Assembly (NCBI GenBank): GCA_034432795.1
Contig: DAOUBF010000037.1
Coordinates: 1-8,261, forward strand
DNA from: DAOUBF01 sp034432795
GTDB lineage: Bacteria; Chloroflexota; Anaerolineae; DSLN01
DNA: 8,261 nucleotides
Direction: 5' to 3'
This document shows positions 1-6,054 of the stretch, one piece after another. Each line of letters opens with the position of its first letter. Within the stretch, counting starts at the first letter, position 1. The notes beneath the pieces are model-generated. The model was not told where the DNA came from and did not search any database. It worked only from the letters and a program-made list of their open reading frames with translations. Both the position numbers and the translations under genes were made by a program.

Positions 1-185
1 CGGTTTCGGCGCTTCTGCCGGGGGCGTATGGGGGGCAGCGCTTCCGCAGCACTTACATCCCGCACTACTACCAGATGCCGCATCCGCCTGGCACGCCCAC
101 CCCGCCGCCGTTGCCCACGCCGCCCCCAGAGACGTGGACGCCACCCCCGACGCTGGTCTCGCCCCTGACGACGCCCACACCCTGA
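1..185 (+). CDS. C-terminal end of a probable secreted or surface protein (5'-partial)
   Basis: The frame that begins at base 3 is open from the left edge and stops at TGA 183-185, giving about 60 residues. It starts VSALLPGAYGGQRFRSTYIP and ends in a tail very rich in proline and threonine (PTPPPLPTPPPETWTPPP). Such low-complexity Pro/Thr tails and a hydrophobic-aromatic motif just before them (TYIPHYY here) are common at the C-termini or linkers of exported Chloroflexota proteins. The large protein at 2790 has a similar 'YLPLVV' motif and PTPTPSPTPAP linker. No catalytic domain is visible in the part inside the window, so the function cannot be given. The gene converges on mobB with 44 bases between the stops. 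That the frame is coding is inferred from its Pro/Thr pattern and from being uninterrupted; a weaker overlapping frame (134-343) was not preferred. Confidence 0.6.
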   Translation, partial: VSALLPGAYGGQRFRSTYIPHYYQMPHPPGTPTPPPLPTPPPETWTPPPTLVSPLTTPTP

Positions 186-201
186 ACTGGCGTCGTGGTA
201 G

Positions 202-223
202 GGGCAGCGGCGGCGCCGTGCCC
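202..223. terminator. GC-rich hairpin between convergent genes, possible bidirectional terminator
   Basis: GGGCA (202-206) pairs with TGCCC (219-223) and CGGC (208-211) with GCCG (215-218), leaving a one-base bulge and a three-base loop. The hairpin lies between the stop of the left gene (185) and the stop of mobB (230), where a shared terminator is expected. Neither side has a T-tract, so intrinsic termination is doubtful; it may only be a stem that supports factor-dependent termination or protects 3' ends. Confidence 0.3.
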
Positions 224-229
224 GTACGG

Positions 230-727
230 TCAGGCTGTCCGCAAGAAGCGGCGCTCAATCAGATCGGCCAGGCCGGTGATGTCATCCAGACCGAACTGGG
301 GTACGGGCAGGTCCAGGGGGTGATCGGTGGCAACGGCCAATAGTTCGGAGGGATCACAGATGAGCGTGGTGCTGCGCGCGGCCCGCGATACTTCTATCTT
401 GGGTTTGCCTGCCCATTTATAGCCTTCGGTCAGGACAATATCCACGCCGTCGGCGAACAGCGCCACCACCTCGTCCAACGACGGCTCGCGCTCCACGCGA
501 CGCACCAGCCCGATCTTGCCCGGCGAAGCGATGGCCACAGCCTCCGCCCCCGCCTGGGCCATGCGCCAGGTGTCCTTGCCCGGCACGTCAAACTCAAAGT
601 CGGCGTGGGCGTGGTGTTTGACGATGCCCACGCGATAGCCCCGCCGCCGCAGCTCCGGGATCAGTTTCTCCAACAATGTCGTCTTGCCGCTGTTGGATTT
701 GCCCACGATGGATACGATAGGAGGCAT
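230..727 (-). CDS. mobB: Molybdopterin-guanine dinucleotide biosynthesis adaptor protein MobB
   Basis: The 165-residue product is a P-loop GTP-binding protein of the MobB family. MobB is thought to assist MobA in attaching GMP to molybdopterin, giving the guanine dinucleotide cofactor used by DMSO-reductase-type enzymes such as formate dehydrogenases and nitrate reductases. It is cytoplasmic. The Walker A motif GKSNSGKTT is at residues 9-17. The family-typical KHH (37-39), GKDTWRMAQAGA (50-61), DIVLTEGYK (96-104) and KIEVSR (110-115) follow. Length is normal for the family and the N-terminus begins right at the P-loop strand, supporting ATG 725-727. No other cofactor gene is nearby; hpf is divergent on the other side. 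There is no Shine-Dalgarno sequence before the start, and a TATAAT on this strand ends only about 14 bases upstream, so the mRNA may be almost leaderless. Confidence 0.93.
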   Translation of the reverse strand: MPPIVSIVGKSNSGKTTLLEKLIPELRRRGYRVGIVKHHAHADFEFDVPGKDTWRMAQAGAEAVAIASPGKIGLVRRVEREPSLDEVVALFADGVDIVLTEGYKWAGKPKIEVSRAARSTTLICDPSELLAVATDHPLDLPVPQFGLDDITGLADLIERRFLRTA

Positions 728-740
728 GGCCGAAATTATA

Positions 741-768
741 ATTATAACGGGGCCGGAGGTAGCCGCAA
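741..768 (-). promoter_or_regulatory. Candidate mobB promoter with very short leader
   Basis: On the minus strand TATAAT occupies 746 to 741 and a weak -35 (TTGCGG, 768 to 763) stands 16 bases upstream. Transcription would start near 734, only about 7 bases before the mobB ATG, which fits the lack of a Shine-Dalgarno sequence. The -10 is half of a perfect 12-bp palindrome TTATAATTATAA (736-747), which also presents TATAAT on the plus strand (737-742). Confidence 0.4.
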
Positions 769-782
769 GTGGACAGCCGGGG

Positions 783-788
783 TATAAT
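783..788 (+). promoter_or_regulatory. Candidate -10 box of hpf
   Basis: A perfect TATAAT lies 31 bases before the hpf start, predicting a leader of about 25 nt beginning near 795 and containing the strong ribosome binding site. No convincing -35 is found 16-18 bases upstream, so the promoter may rely on an activator, on an alternative sigma factor, or on the -10 alone. Confidence 0.4.
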
Positions 789-805
789 AGAGTTATCTCT
801 CAGGA

Positions 806-812
806 AAGGAGG
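806..812 (+). promoter_or_regulatory. Strong Shine-Dalgarno sequence fixing the hpf start
   Basis: AAGGAGG lies 7 bases before ATG 820-822. It favours this start over the in-frame GTG at 769, which lies upstream of the -10 box, and over ATG 859, which is the usual N-terminus of the family but has only GAGG three bases upstream. Confidence 0.6.
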
Positions 813-819
813 GGGTGGT

Positions 820-1446
820 ATGGGCACGGCAGGCCGTGTTCCCCATACCGCGAGGCTTATGGAGGTCACCATTTTTGGCCGCAACCTGGATGTGACGCCT
901 CACATGCGCGATTACATTGAAAAGAAGTTCCGCCGCCTGGAGCGCCATCTCCCGGCGACGGTGGAGGCGCGTATGGACCTGGCTGTAGAGAGCACGCGCA
1001 GCGCCGATAGCCGCCAGATCGCCCAGTTGACCGTGCGCACCGAGCGCGGCATCATCCTGCGAGCCGAGGAACGCAGCGGGGATATGTTCGCTTCCATTGA
1101 TGCGGTCATGGATAAAATCGCCCGGCAGATTGAGCAGTATAAGAGCCGGCGGGTGGCGCGGCGGCGCGGCGCGGCAGTGGCATCGGCTCAGACGGCTGTC
1201 GCCCCAGACCTGGAGGCGGAGGCCCTGGCAGAAGACCTGGAAGGAGAAGAGGAGGCCCGTTCCCCGCAGATCGTGCGGCGCAAGCGCTTTATCGTCCAGC
1301 CCATGACGGAGGAGGAAGCGATTGAACAACTGGAGTTGTTGGGCCATGATTTCTTCCTGTTCTACAACCCGGATGTGGCGCAGATCAACGTTGTGTATCG
1401 GCGCAAAGAGGGGGGATATGGCCTGCTTCAGCCTGAACTAGGCTGA
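820..1446 (+). CDS. hpf: Long-form ribosome hibernation promoting factor (HPF/RaiA family)
   Basis: The 208-residue product is a long-form HPF, which binds the 30S decoding centre when growth stops and joins 70S ribosomes into inactive 100S dimers. The RaiA-like ribosome-binding domain covers about residues 14-112, starting MEVTIFGRNLDVTPHMRDYI and continuing through the typical EKKFRRLERHLP. A variable, Ala/Glu-rich linker (about 113-150) precedes the dimerisation domain (about 150-206) with the hallmark RRKRFIVQPMTEEEAIEQLE and GHDFFLFYNPD blocks ending in YRRKEGGYGLLQP. The start at 820 is chosen for its strong AAGGAGG; it adds 13 residues (MGTAGRVPHTARL) before the usual family start, so ATG 859 remains possible. 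The gene probably has its own promoter and may be transcribed with pfkA 61 bases downstream, although a palindrome stands between them. Confidence 0.93.
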   Translation: MGTAGRVPHTARLMEVTIFGRNLDVTPHMRDYIEKKFRRLERHLPATVEARMDLAVESTRSADSRQIAQLTVRTERGIILRAEERSGDMFASIDAVMDKIARQIEQYKSRRVARRRGAAVASAQTAVAPDLEAEALAEDLEGEEEARSPQIVRRKRFIVQPMTEEEAIEQLELLGHDFFLFYNPDVAQINVVYRRKEGGYGLLQPELG

Positions 1447-1452
1447 TGGGTG

Positions 1453-1474
1453 GGGGCGCGATACATCGCGCCCC
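1453..1474. repeat. REP-like perfect palindrome between hpf and pfkA
   Basis: GGGGCGCGAT (1453-1462) and ATCGCGCCCC (1465-1474) form a perfect 10-bp inverted repeat with only AC between. It sits 7 bases after the hpf stop and 33 bases before pfkA. There is no T-run after it, so it is a poor intrinsic terminator. Its shape (short GC-rich palindrome in an intergenic gap, flanked by TGGGG and CCCCTA) resembles dispersed REP-type elements; one copy in a window cannot prove dispersal. It could also stabilise the hpf mRNA 3' end. Confidence 0.5.
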
Positions 1475-1507
1475 TATGGCTATGCTGGCGGCACTCTCAG
1501 ATCAGAG

Positions 1508-2674
1508 ATGGCAAAGCAGTTGACGCGAAATGTGGCGATTTCAACCGGCGGCGGAGACGCCCCCGGCCTGAACGCGGTGATCCGCGCGGTGGTCAAGTCG
1601 GCCAGTTATGTGCACGGCTGGCGCGTGTATGGCATCCGCGATGGCTTTGACGGGTTGTTGAATGGCGAGCCGCTGGTGGAGTTGACCCCGGCGTCTGTGC
1701 GCGGGATTTTGCCGCGTGGCGGCACGATCCTGGGCACAAGCAGTCGCGGCAATCCCTTCGCCCGCAAGGTCATCGTGGACGGCCAAGAGGTCATCGTGGA
1801 CCAGGCGCAGATGATGCTGGACCGGCTGGATGAACTGGGGATTGAAGGGATGATCCTGGTGGGGGGCGAGGGGACTATGGGCATCGCTGCCGACCTGATC
1901 CGCATGGGGGCGCAGGTGGTGGGCGTGCCCAAGACGATTGATAACGACCTGCCCGGCACGGATGTGACCTTCGGCTTTGACACTGCGCTGCACACCGCGA
2001 CCGATGCCATTGACAAGCTGCATACCACCGCCGAGGCGCACCACCGGGTGATGGTGTGCGAGGTCATGGGCCGCCATGCCGGGTGGATCGCGCTCAATGC
2101 GGGCCTGGCCGGTGGCGCGGACGTCATCCTCATCCCGGAGATCCCCTTCAGCATTGAGCGGGTGTGTGCTAAGGTGGAGGAGCGCAACGCACGCGGGGCG
2201 AATTTCAGCATTATCGTTGTGGCCGAAGGCGCGTTCCCCATCGGCGGCAGGCCCATGTACCGCGCCTATGGCGTCTCCGGCACGGCGTCGCGCCTGGGCG
2301 GGATCGGTCGCTGGGTGGCCGATGCCATCGCCGAGCGCTGCTCTGTAGAGGTACGCTCCATTGTCCTGGGCCATTTGCAGCGCGGTGGCTCGCCCAGCCC
2401 ATATGACCGCATCCTGGCGACGCGGCTGGGGGCGGCGGCGATGCGGTTGGTGGCGCAACGCAAATGGGGGCGCATGGTGGCCCTGCGCGGGACAGAGATC
2501 GTGGATGTCCCCATCCTGGAGGTGGCCGCTGCGGGGATGAAGCAAGTGGACCCAGAGGGGGAGTTGGTGCGCACGGCCCGCGACCTGGGCATTGAGTTGG
2601 GCGCCCCGCCCCCGGAGCAGGAAGCCCTGGCCCAGGATCCTCAACAGGAATGGGTAGGCGGGGAACAGGGGTAA
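1508..2674 (+). CDS. pfkA: 6-phosphofructokinase (PfkA family, group III-like)
   Basis: The 388-residue product phosphorylates fructose 6-phosphate to fructose 1,6-bisphosphate, the committed step of glycolysis, in the cytoplasm. Visible motifs are GGGDAPGLNAVIRAVV (14-29, phosphoryl-donor site), GGEGTMG (119-125), PKTIDNDLPGTD (141-152, with D145 as the catalytic base equivalent to Asp127 of E. coli PfkA), MGRHAGWIAL (187-196) and HLQRGGSPSPYDR (289-301). Donor choice in this family depends on two positions, Gly104 and Gly124 of E. coli. Here they are Gly (G122) and Lys (K142), the combination reported for ATP-dependent actinobacterial enzymes, while PPi-dependent ones usually have Asp plus Lys. 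ATP use is therefore likely but not proved. It is longer than the 320-residue E. coli enzyme, mainly at the C-terminus. The ribosome binding site is weak. It follows hpf in the same direction. Confidence 0.93.
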   Translation: MAKQLTRNVAISTGGGDAPGLNAVIRAVVKSASYVHGWRVYGIRDGFDGLLNGEPLVELTPASVRGILPRGGTILGTSSRGNPFARKVIVDGQEVIVDQAQMMLDRLDELGIEGMILVGGEGTMGIAADLIRMGAQVVGVPKTIDNDLPGTDVTFGFDTALHTATDAIDKLHTTAEAHHRVMVCEVMGRHAGWIALNAGLAGGADVILIPEIPFSIERVCAKVEERNARGANFSIIVVAEGAFPIGGRPMYRAYGVSGTASRLGGIGRWVADAIAERCSVEVRSIVLGHLQRGGSPSPYDRILATRLGAAAMRLVAQRKWGRMVALRGTEIVDVPILEVAAAGMKQVDPEGELVRTARDLGIELGAPPPEQEALAQDPQQEWVGGEQG

Positions 2675-2684
2675 AAGAGGAGCA

Positions 2685-2717
2685 ACCGGGCTGAAGTCCG
2701 GTGCTGGGAAGCCCGGT
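2685..2717 (+). repeat. Two alternative hairpins after pfkA
   Basis: ACCGGGC (2685-2691) can pair with GTCCGGT (2696-2702; one G-U, TGAA loop) or, perfectly, with GCCCGGT (2711-2717); adding one more pair the second option spans ACCGGGCT to AGCCCGGT. The two folds exclude each other. The element starts 11 bases after the pfkA stop and ends 73 bases before the next ATG. Only GGGGTTTG follows, so it is a weak terminator; a dispersed repeat or mRNA-end structure is as likely. Confidence 0.4.
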
Positions 2718-2789
2718 ACGGGGTTTGTGCTACATGCGCAGTCATCAACCACAAGACTAATCCGTGAGTACTTAATCGCCCCTGGCCCA

Positions 2790-5771
2790 ATGGCACGCGT
2801 CATTGCCCTGATCGCCTTGCTCGCCCTGCCGGCCCTGGCTCTCCTCGCCGGCCAGGGGCACAGTGCGCCTGCGCCCGTGCCGGGGGTGATCGTCATCAAC
2901 GAAGTGGAGTACGATCCGATCCAGGCGGGGAACGATACGGATTGGGAATGGCTTGAGCTTTACAATACCACCAACAATCCTATCACGCTAAGCGGCTGGC
3001 GTATCGGCGATAACGGCGGCGAGGACACCATCCCCACCATTATTAACCTGCCGCCGCATGGCTATGCGGTGGTGGCCGCGAGTACGGCCTTCTTTCAGAA
3101 TTACCCCAACTTCAGCGGCACGATTGTGTTTTTGAATTCGCCCATCGGCAACGGCCTGTCCAACAGCGGCGACCGGCTGATCCTGCGGGATGGCAGCGGC
3201 GCGGTGATTGATGCGCTGTCTTACGGCAACGACACCGCTATCTTCAACTGCAACGGCTACCCCTGTCATGGCGTGGCGCCGGGCCACTCGCTGGAACGGG
3301 AGCCACCCGGCCACGATACGGACAGCCCTGCCGATTTTGTGGACCGCTTCCCGCCCTCGCCGGGCGCCGCCCCTCTCCCGGCCACACCCACCCCCAGCCC
3401 CACCCCGGCCCCGCGCCTGCTTCTCACCGGCCTGGTGTACAAGGCCTATGGCACAGGCGAGTGGGGCGAGGCCGTGCGGCTAATGAATGCAGGCGGGGCG
3501 ACGGCGAACCTGGAGGGCGTCCAGATCACAGACGGGGAGAGTACAGCGGTGTTTCCGGCGGCGACATTGGGGCCGGGCCAGGCGATCTGGTTGGCGCGGG
3601 CAGCCACGGCCTTCCGCTACGATTTCGGCTTTGCCCCGGCGTTTGAGTACGGGCCGGATAGCGACCCGACTGTGCCGAACATGCTGGGCGGCGCCCCCGC
3701 CTTCGCCGACAGTGGCGATGAGGTTCAGGTGCGCGATCCCGGCGGGGCGCCCCTGGACACGCTGGTGTACAAGGCGGGGAACACACAGACGGCGGGCTGG
3801 ACCGGGCCGGCTGTGTGGCCCTGGCAACCGACGAGCAGCTTCGCCGAGGAGGGGCAGGTCCTCTACCGCAAGCTGGACGAGGCCACAGGCCTGCCTGTCC
3901 CCGATACCAACACGGCAGCCGACTGGGCGCAGGACCCCTATGACCCTATCGGCGGCAAGCGTGTGCAGTACCCCGGCTGGGACCTGGAGGCGTTCTTCTC
4001 CACCGTCCAGGTGACCGCCACCGGTGTGCTGACCATCGCCGTGGCCCCCGACAATGCTTATGAGGCCGTGCTGGCGCAGATCAACGCGGCTACGACGCGG
4101 TTGGATATGGTCAGCTATATCCTGACGAATGCGGGACTGGTGGATGCCCTGCGGAGCAAGGCCCAACAGGGCGTGGCAGTGCGGGTGCTGTTGGAGGGCG
4201 AGCCGACGGGGGGCGTGGAGGACCAGGAGCGTTGGGCCTGCCAGCAGATTGAGGGCGCCGGGGGCGAATGCTGGTTCATGTTCAACGACCCCACACAAGG
4301 CGCATATGACCGCTACACCTACCAGCACGCCAAGTTCATCCTGGTGGATGGGCAGCGGCTGATCCTGGGGTCGGAGAATTTCACCTGGGAGAGCCTGCCG
4401 GGCGACCCGAAGGAGGACGGCACTTATGGCCGGCGTGGGGCATTGATCATGACGGAGGCGCCAGCGGTGGTGGCCCGCGCCCAAGCCGTGTTCGCCGCCG
4501 ACCTGGACCCAGAGCACCATCACGACCTGATCGGCTGGGAGCCCTATTACACGGCCACCTATGGCCTGCCGCCGCCGGGCTTCACGCCGGTGTACACCTC
4601 TGGCGGCACGTTCTACCCGGTGCAGCAGAGGTATCCCTTGACCGTGCAGGGCACGTTCCAACTGGAACTGATCCAGTCGCCGGAGAACAGCCTGCAGGCG
4701 AACACGGGGCTGTTGGCGCTGATCAGCCGGGCCGGGCCAGGGGATACGCTCCTGGTGGAGCAGCTTGTGGAGGCCAAATATTGGGGCGCGGTAGCGTCCA
4801 ACCCGGCAGACGACCCCAACCCCTGGCTGGAGGCGCTGCTGGATGCCGCCCGGCGCGGGGCGCGCGTGCGTATCCTCCTGGACCGCCTGTACGATGACCC
4901 AACAGACCTGCGAGGGAATGCCGCCACCCGCGACTATGTAAACGGGATCGCCCAGGCGGAGGGGCTGGACCTGGAGGCGCGGCTGGGGAACCCCACGGGG
5001 CTGGGGATTCACAACAAGATGGTGCTGGCGCAGATCGGGGGACGGGGGATGGTGCATATCGGCAGCCTGAACGGGAGCGAACTCTCGGCCAAGGGCAACC
5101 GTGAACTGGCCCTCCAGGCGCAATCCGATGCCGCTTACGCCTACCTGAAGACGATCTTTGACTACGACTGGGGGACGGCCACGCCGCCGCTGTACCTGCC
5201 GCTGGTGGTCAACGACACGCGCACGCCGGTGTCCTATATGCTGGTGAGCGAGGTGGTGTACGACCCGCCGGGGGGCGAGGGGGCGGAGTGGGTGGAGTTG
5301 CACAACCCCACCCAGGCGCCCATAGACCTGTCCGAGTATAAGCTGGGGGACGCGCAGGTGCGGGGGGCGTTTGAGGGCATGTTCAAGTTCCCGGCGGGGA
5401 CCGTTCTCGGCCCGCGGGGTGTGCTGGTGGTGGCCCAGAGCGCGGTGGCCTTTTCCCAGATATATGGTCTGTCCCCTGATTTTGAGTTCACCAACACCAG
5501 CCCGACTGTGCCTGATATGATCCCCTATATTGCCTGGAGCAACGGCCAGTTCGCCCTGGCAAACAACGGGGATGAGGTGCTGTTGCTCAATGAGGCGGAT
5601 CAGGCCGTAGATGTGCTCGTCTATGGCGATGGCAGTTATCCGGGGGTCGTGCCGCACGGGTTAATCCCCACAGGGCATTCCCTGGAGCGCTATCCCTCCT
5701 GGTGGGATACGGACAACTGTGCCCTGGACTTCCGCGACCGCTTCCCGCCGGGGCCGGGCAGTCTGCCGTAG
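2790..5771 (+). CDS. Secreted lamin-tail-domain / phospholipase D-like protein (LTD-LTD-PLD-PLD-LTD)
   Basis: The 993-residue product begins with a clear signal peptide (MARVIALIALLALPALALLA, likely cut after GHSA at residue 26). Three lamin tail domains are recognisable: about 32-190 (start VIVINEVEYDP), 209-395 and 815-993 (start LVSEVVYDPPGGEGAEWVEL). The first and third end alike, with GHSLER, DTD and DRFPP.PG. A PTPTPSPTPAP linker joins the first two. Between the second and third are two phospholipase D-fold domains, about 412-580 and 618-795. The first has an intact HxKxxxxD (H513, K515, D520) followed by GSEN. The second reads H741-N-K743, has Gln at 748 in place of Asp, and is followed by GSLN and GNRE. 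A YLPLVV motif lies near 800. PLD-fold enzymes cleave phosphodiesters, and LTDs often accompany extracellular nucleases, so an exported nuclease or phosphodiesterase is inferred; the substrate is unknown. ATG 2790 is chosen because it gives a compact signal peptide; in-frame GTG 2727 would add 21 residues. Neither has a good ribosome binding site. Confidence 0.85.
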   Translation: MARVIALIALLALPALALLAGQGHSAPAPVPGVIVINEVEYDPIQAGNDTDWEWLELYNTTNNPITLSGWRIGDNGGEDTIPTIINLPPHGYAVVAASTAFFQNYPNFSGTIVFLNSPIGNGLSNSGDRLILRDGSGAVIDALSYGNDTAIFNCNGYPCHGVAPGHSLEREPPGHDTDSPADFVDRFPPSPGAAPLPATPTPSPTPAPRLLLTGLVYKAYGTGEWGEAVRLMNAGGATANLEGVQITDGESTAVFPAATLGPGQAIWLARAATAFRYDFGFAPAFEYGPDSDPTVPNMLGGAPAFADSGDEVQVRDPGGAPLDTLVYKAGNTQTAGWTGPAVWPWQPTSSFAEEGQVLYRKLDEATGLPVPDTNTAADWAQDPYDPIGGKRVQYPGWDLEAFFSTVQVTATGVLTIAVAPDNAYEAVLAQINAATTRLDMVSYILTNAGLVDALRSKAQQGVAVRVLLEGEPTGGVEDQERWACQQIEGAGGECWFMFNDPTQGAYDRYTYQHAKFILVDGQRLILGSENFTWESLPGDPKEDGTYGRRGALIMTEAPAVVARAQAVFAADLDPEHHHDLIGWEPYYTATYGLPPPGFTPVYTSGGTFYPVQQRYPLTVQGTFQLELIQSPENSLQANTGLLALISRAGPGDTLLVEQLVEAKYWGAVASNPADDPNPWLEALLDAARRGARVRILLDRLYDDPTDLRGNAATRDYVNGIAQAEGLDLEARLGNPTGLGIHNKMVLAQIGGRGMVHIGSLNGSELSAKGNRELALQAQSDAAYAYLKTIFDYDWGTATPPLYLPLVVNDTRTPVSYMLVSEVVYDPPGGEGAEWVELHNPTQAPIDLSEYKLGDAQVRGAFEGMFKFPAGTVLGPRGVLVVAQSAVAFSQIYGLSPDFEFTNTSPTVPDMIPYIAWSNGQFALANNGDEVLLLNEADQAVDVLVYGDGSYPGVVPHGLIPTGHSLERYPSWWDTDNCALDFRDRFPPGPGSLP

Positions 5772-5805
5772 TGAGATGATAGATGACAGACAAAGGAGGA
5801 GGCGG

Positions 5806-6054
5806 ATGTCCTTTTTCAATGTCAATTCGTTCGCGATTTTGAGTGTGTTTACGCTGGCCGGGGTGGCTGTTGTCCTGGTGGCGGTTCGTGCGCCGCGCCC
5901 GGCCTGGTTGCTGTGGATCGGGCTGGCCCTGGCCTTCGTGGCCATCAACCTGGCGCTGCGCACGGGCGCGAGTACGCTGGATACGCCGGAGAAGGTGGAG
6001 GCGGCCCTGCGCGGCGGCAAGCCCACCCTGGTGGAGTTCTACTCCGACCTTTGA
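5806..6054 (+). CDS. Two-helix membrane protein with start of a thioredoxin domain; TGA at the first CxxC position
   Basis: ATG 5806 is preceded by an excellent AAGGAGG (5793-5799, 6-base spacing), 34 bases after the LTD/PLD gene stop, so both may be co-transcribed. Read to the first TGA the product has 82 residues: two membrane segments (about 9-28 and 33-52), then STLDTPEKVEAALRGGKPTL and VEFYSDL. The last part is the first helix and second strand of a thioredoxin-like domain, and the next residue in such proteins is the nucleophilic cysteine of CxxC. Here that codon is TGA (6052-6054), followed by V-A-C (Cys codon 6061-6063). Homologues are membrane-anchored thiol-disulfide proteins, so a role in envelope redox or cytochrome-type maturation would be expected of an intact copy. 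As it stands the product lacks an active site unless TGA is read as selenocysteine. Nonsense mutation is the alternative. Confidence 0.7.
   Translation: MSFFNVNSFAILSVFTLAGVAVVLVAVRAPRPAWLLWIGLALAFVAINLALRTGASTLDTPEKVEAALRGGKPTLVEFYSDL

Noticed and set aside
134..343. Open frame starting inside the Pro/Thr-rich tail
   Set aside because: It overlaps the convergent mobB 3' end and the better-supported frame ending at 185, and shows no domain-like sequence.
769..819. In-frame GTG upstream extension of hpf
   Set aside because: It would put the coding sequence over the -10 box and the Shine-Dalgarno sequence.
2727..2789. GTG start for the LTD/PLD protein
   Set aside because: Adds 21 residues before a compact signal peptide with no good ribosome binding site; not excluded, but less likely.
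1541..2899. Long minus-strand frame opposite pfkA (452 codons)
   Set aside because: It is the antisense of a clearly recognisable phosphofructokinase; rich in His/Arg/Ala as typical of shadow frames in GC-rich DNA.
3480..5657. Very long minus-strand frame (725 codons) opposite the LTD/PLD gene
   Set aside because: It has no recognisable domain and an Arg/His/Gln-rich composition; the plus strand has signal peptide, LTD and HKD motifs.
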